Assembly: GCF_022811605.1 (NCBI RefSeq)
Contig: NZ_CP094533.1
Span: 62,001-126,000, forward strand
Length of the DNA: 64,000 nt
Direction: 5' to 3'
From: Agromyces soli
GTDB lineage: Bacteria; Actinomycetota; Actinomycetes; Actinomycetales; Microbacteriaceae
Under the pieces are notes generated by a model. That model did no database searches. It worked only from the letters and a program-made list of their open reading frames with translations, and was not told the origin of the DNA. Shown in pieces: positions 62,424 to 64,000 of the stretch. Position numbers and translations under genes: made by a program. Numbering within the stretch: the first letter of the stretch is position 1; each line of letters starts with the position of its first letter.

Positions 62424-62429
62424 AGCGTA
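62424..62429 (-). promoter_or_regulatory. Leaderless -10 element of the PPOX-type gene
   Basis: TACGCT on the minus strand, 6 nt before ATG 62417. Confidence 0.55.
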
Positions 62430-62551
62430 TCGGCACGCGTTCTCGCCCCGACCCCTCTGCCGCATGTCGTCCCGGCTGGCGGCCCAAACTTTTCGACGCT
62501 CCGCGCACTTCGCCGCGACGACACAAATTTGCATCCGGGAAAGCGCCGCAA

Positions 62552-62573
62552 GTACACAAAGACACTTGTGCAC
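62552..62573. promoter_or_regulatory. Orphan operator-like inverted repeat
   Basis: GTACACAA-AGACAC-TTGTGCAC, 7 of 8 arm positions paired. It lies in a 241-nt gap (62418-62658) that holds no convincing gene; the nearest start codon is 135 nt away (62417, minus). Confidence 0.45.
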
Positions 62574-62658
62574 CGGGTCGCCAGAATGAAGCGCTCGCCC
62601 CGCCCGGATCTCTCCACATCACCGATGCTCCGGCGCCACGAGAGGATCAGGAGAAACT

Positions 62659-63372
62659 TCAGCGCGACAGCTCGCGGGCGGGCGGCACGACCTCGCGGCC
62701 GGCGTCCCAGGGCTCTGCCCAGCCGAGCTCGTCGAACATGCGCGAGAGGATCAGCGCCGTCACGCCCCACACCAGCCGCTCGCCCACCGTGAAGGCCGGC
62801 GAACGATGCACGAAGCCGTCGCGGCGCAGCACCGTCATCGCCCGGTTGGCGGGCGCGAGCAGCTCGGCGACCGGCACCCGGAACACGTCGACCGACTCGT
62901 CGTGGTCGACCGCGGCGACGCGCGACTCGTGCGTCCACCAGGCGGGCACGGGCGTCACGAGGTGGCGGCTGAGCGGCACGGGCATCGGCGGCAGCTCGCC
63001 GAGCGGCTCGACGCCGCCCGTCTCGACGCCGGTCTCCTCGCGCGCCTCGCGGAGCGCGGCATCCACCGCGCCGCCGTCGGATGCCTCGAGTCGCCCGCCC
63101 GGGAACGCGATCTGCCCGGCGTGCGTGCCGAGCGTCGCCGCCCGGCGCAGCAGCAGCACGTCGAGGTCCCGCGGCACGACGGTGGCCGCGGCATCCGCCG
63201 GCCTCGCCGGCACCCGGTCGAGCACGCCGAACAGCACGAGCACGGCAGCGGGCCGCAGCTCGGAGGGGTCGGGCATCGCGAGCCCGGGGACGCGGGTGGT
63301 CGGCGCATCCGGGCCCGGGAACCAGTCGAGCCCGCGCTCGCAGAGCGCGAGCAGGTCGGCACGGGCATCCAC
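62659..63372 (-). CDS. NUDIX hydrolase, CoA pyrophosphatase type (NUDT7/YeaB-like)
   Basis: 237-residue NUDIX enzyme: 'VLLLRRAATLGTHAGQIAFPGGRLEASDGGAVDAALREAREETGVETGGVEPLGELPPMPVPLSRHLVTPVPAWW'. The 'LxxHxGQxxFPGG' element before the Nudix box is the mark of the CoA-pyrophosphatase group. It degrades CoA or acyl-CoA to phosphopantetheine derivatives and 3',5'-ADP (family knowledge). Start GTG 63372 is supported by TACGCT 6 nt upstream, and the gene is divergent from the endonuclease/phosphatase gene at 63465 with a mirror-image arrangement. Confidence 0.87.
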   Translation of the reverse strand: MDARADLLALCERGLDWFPGPDAPTTRVPGLAMPDPSELRPAAVLVLFGVLDRVPARPADAAATVVPRDLDVLLLRRAATLGTHAGQIAFPGGRLEASDGGAVDAALREAREETGVETGGVEPLGELPPMPVPLSRHLVTPVPAWWTHESRVAAVDHDESVDVFRVPVAELLAPANRAMTVLRRDGFVHRSPAFTVGERLVWGVTALILSRMFDELGWAEPWDAGREVVPPARELSR

Positions 63373-63378
63373 GGCCCC

Positions 63379-63384
63379 AGCGTA
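63379..63384 (-). promoter_or_regulatory. Leaderless -10 element of the CoA-type NUDIX gene
   Basis: TACGCT on the minus strand, 6 nt before GTG 63372. Confidence 0.6.
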
Positions 63385-63451
63385 GCGAAGCGATGGATAC
63401 CGTTCACCCGACTGCCGCGCAACCCTCAGCCGCCATCCACGGAACCGCGCG

Positions 63452-63457
63452 TACGCT
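63452..63457 (+). promoter_or_regulatory. Leaderless -10 element of the EEP gene
   Basis: TACGCT, 7 nt before ATG 63465. Confidence 0.5.
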
Positions 63458-63464
63458 GTGGAGA

Positions 63465-64000
63465 ATGCTGATCATCAGCTACAACCTGCGGAAGCACCGC
63501 GCGATCTCCGAGCTCGCGGCGCTCGATGAGCGCTACTCGCCCGACGCCATCTGCCTGCAAGAGGTGGACACGGCGGGCCTCGCCGAGGACATCGGGCGGA
63601 TGCAGCTCGCCCACTCGACCACCGGCAACCGGCTCGGGCTCGCGATGTACTATCGGCCCGATCGACTGCTCCCCCGCGACGTGCGCGCCTTCGCGCTGAA
63701 GAAGTCCCTGCACGACCGCGTGCTGCGCCCCGCCCACGAACGGCTGCTCGCCGTGCGCTTCGACGACCTCGAGCACGACCGCGAGCTCACGATCGCCTCG
63801 TTCCACGCGGCCCCGCTCACCGCACTGAACTCGCTGCGGCGAGCGCAGATCAACGCCGCCCTCGGCGAGCTGCAGCTGCTCGGCCCCAACCTCCCCGCGC
63901 TCATGGTCGGCGACTACAACTACCCGGTGTTCAAGGACAACCTGGCCGAGAAGGTCCGCGAGGCGGGGTACGAGCTGACGCTCAGCGACCGGCACACGTA
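63465..64000 (+). CDS. Endonuclease/exonuclease/phosphatase family protein (3' end outside window)
   Basis: 178 visible codons of an EEP-superfamily hydrolase: 'LIISYNLRKHRAISELAALDERYSPDAICLQEVDTAG' (the Asn and Glu metal and catalytic residues of the N-x...QE-V motif), 'RLGLAMYYRPDRLL', 'LTIASFHAAPLTALNSLRRAQINAALGEL', and 'LMVGDYNYP' (GDxN). The C-terminal catalytic SDH region lies beyond the edge ('SDRH' is just visible). It hydrolyses nucleic acid or phosphodiester substrates; the specific one is unknown. It is divergent from the CoA NUDIX gene. Confidence 0.87.
   Translation, partial: MLIISYNLRKHRAISELAALDERYSPDAICLQEVDTAGLAEDIGRMQLAHSTTGNRLGLAMYYRPDRLLPRDVRAFALKKSLHDRVLRPAHERLLAVRFDDLEHDRELTIASFHAAPLTALNSLRRAQINAALGELQLLGPNLPALMVGDYNYPVFKDNLAEKVREAGYELTLSDRHT

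Noticed and set aside
62398..62589. 63-codon plus-strand frame in the gap before the CoA NUDIX gene
   Set aside because: Composition is random, no ribosome-binding site or -10 spacing, and it overlaps the 5' end of the PPOX-type gene and the orphan operator.
1..64000. Horizontally acquired island, prophage or integrative element
   Set aside because: No integrase, transposase, tRNA or attachment repeat seen; base composition is uniform apart from short control regions.

Overview
The window is chromosomal DNA of a high-GC actinobacterium, most likely a Microbacteriaceae member (Agromyces/Microbacterium-like). This rests on the very high GC content, dense genes with ATGA/GTGA/TTGA stop-start overlaps, two surface proteins ending in LAxTG sorting signals, DtxR-type iron boxes, a DUF222/HNH endonuclease, an ECF41 sigma factor and the strongly recurring coding hexamer GGATGC/GCATCC. 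The genus is an inference. No rRNA, tRNA, insertion sequence, prophage or CRISPR array was seen.

Layout. 1-10 kb: AI-2E-type exporter (cut by the left edge), MFS drug exporter, CrtI-like oxidoreductase with a NUDIX partner, metallo-beta-lactamase-fold hydrolase, a dinucleotide-binding reductase divergent from its MarR regulator, a doubled DUF1540 protein, a PHP phosphoesterase, two very small proteins, an NAD(P)-binding protein and a second NUDIX enzyme. 10-25 kb: a PLP trans-sulfuration enzyme, VOC + methyltransferase pair, EI24 membrane protein, an iron-boxed siderophore-interacting reductase, a RibD-like reductase, a giant LAxTG surface protein with Flg_new repeats, a divergent DNA-repair pair (ATP-dependent ligase / predicted 3-methyladenine glycosylase), an M20 amidohydrolase and a LAxTG-anchored phosphoesterase. 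25-36 kb: ECF41 sigma factor divergent from an epimerase-like gene, an ABC-F resistance protein with a tiny leader peptide, a ureohydrolase / NTF2 / NCS1 transporter / cyclase operon with a divergent XRE-cupin regulator, a protein with two MerR-like DNA-binding domains, and a DUF222-HNH protein.

36-49 kb: XRE-cupin regulator divergent from a thioredoxin-reductase-like enzyme, then an iron-uptake island. A five-gene operon (binding protein, siderophore-interacting reductase, two FecCD permeases, FecE ATPase) lies behind a DtxR box with 17/19 matches. Next come an AraC regulator and a divergent heterodimeric ABC exporter pair under a third iron box, with a sarcosine-oxidase-like flavoenzyme translationally coupled to it. 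No siderophore biosynthesis genes are visible, so uptake of foreign siderophores is the simplest reading.

49-61 kb: ribokinase divergent from a LacI regulator across a perfect operator, then a ROK regulator, an M81 (MlrC-like) metallopeptidase and a tightly coupled operon (peptide-type SBP, two permeases, double-NBD ATPase, CutC, ROK kinase). I read this as an import-and-degradation system for a peptide-linked or amino-sugar substrate; that function is inference. The right end carries a VOC protein, a PPOX-type oxidoreductase, a CoA-type NUDIX hydrolase and an endonuclease/exonuclease/phosphatase cut by the edge.

Two regulatory themes run through the window. More than twenty genes have a -10-like hexamer exactly 6 (sometimes 7) nt before the start codon, which predicts leaderless transcripts. 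Every convergent gene pair with room between its stop codons carries a strong inverted repeat without a U-tract; three of these repeats are copies of one related palindromic element with a constant 14-nt loop.
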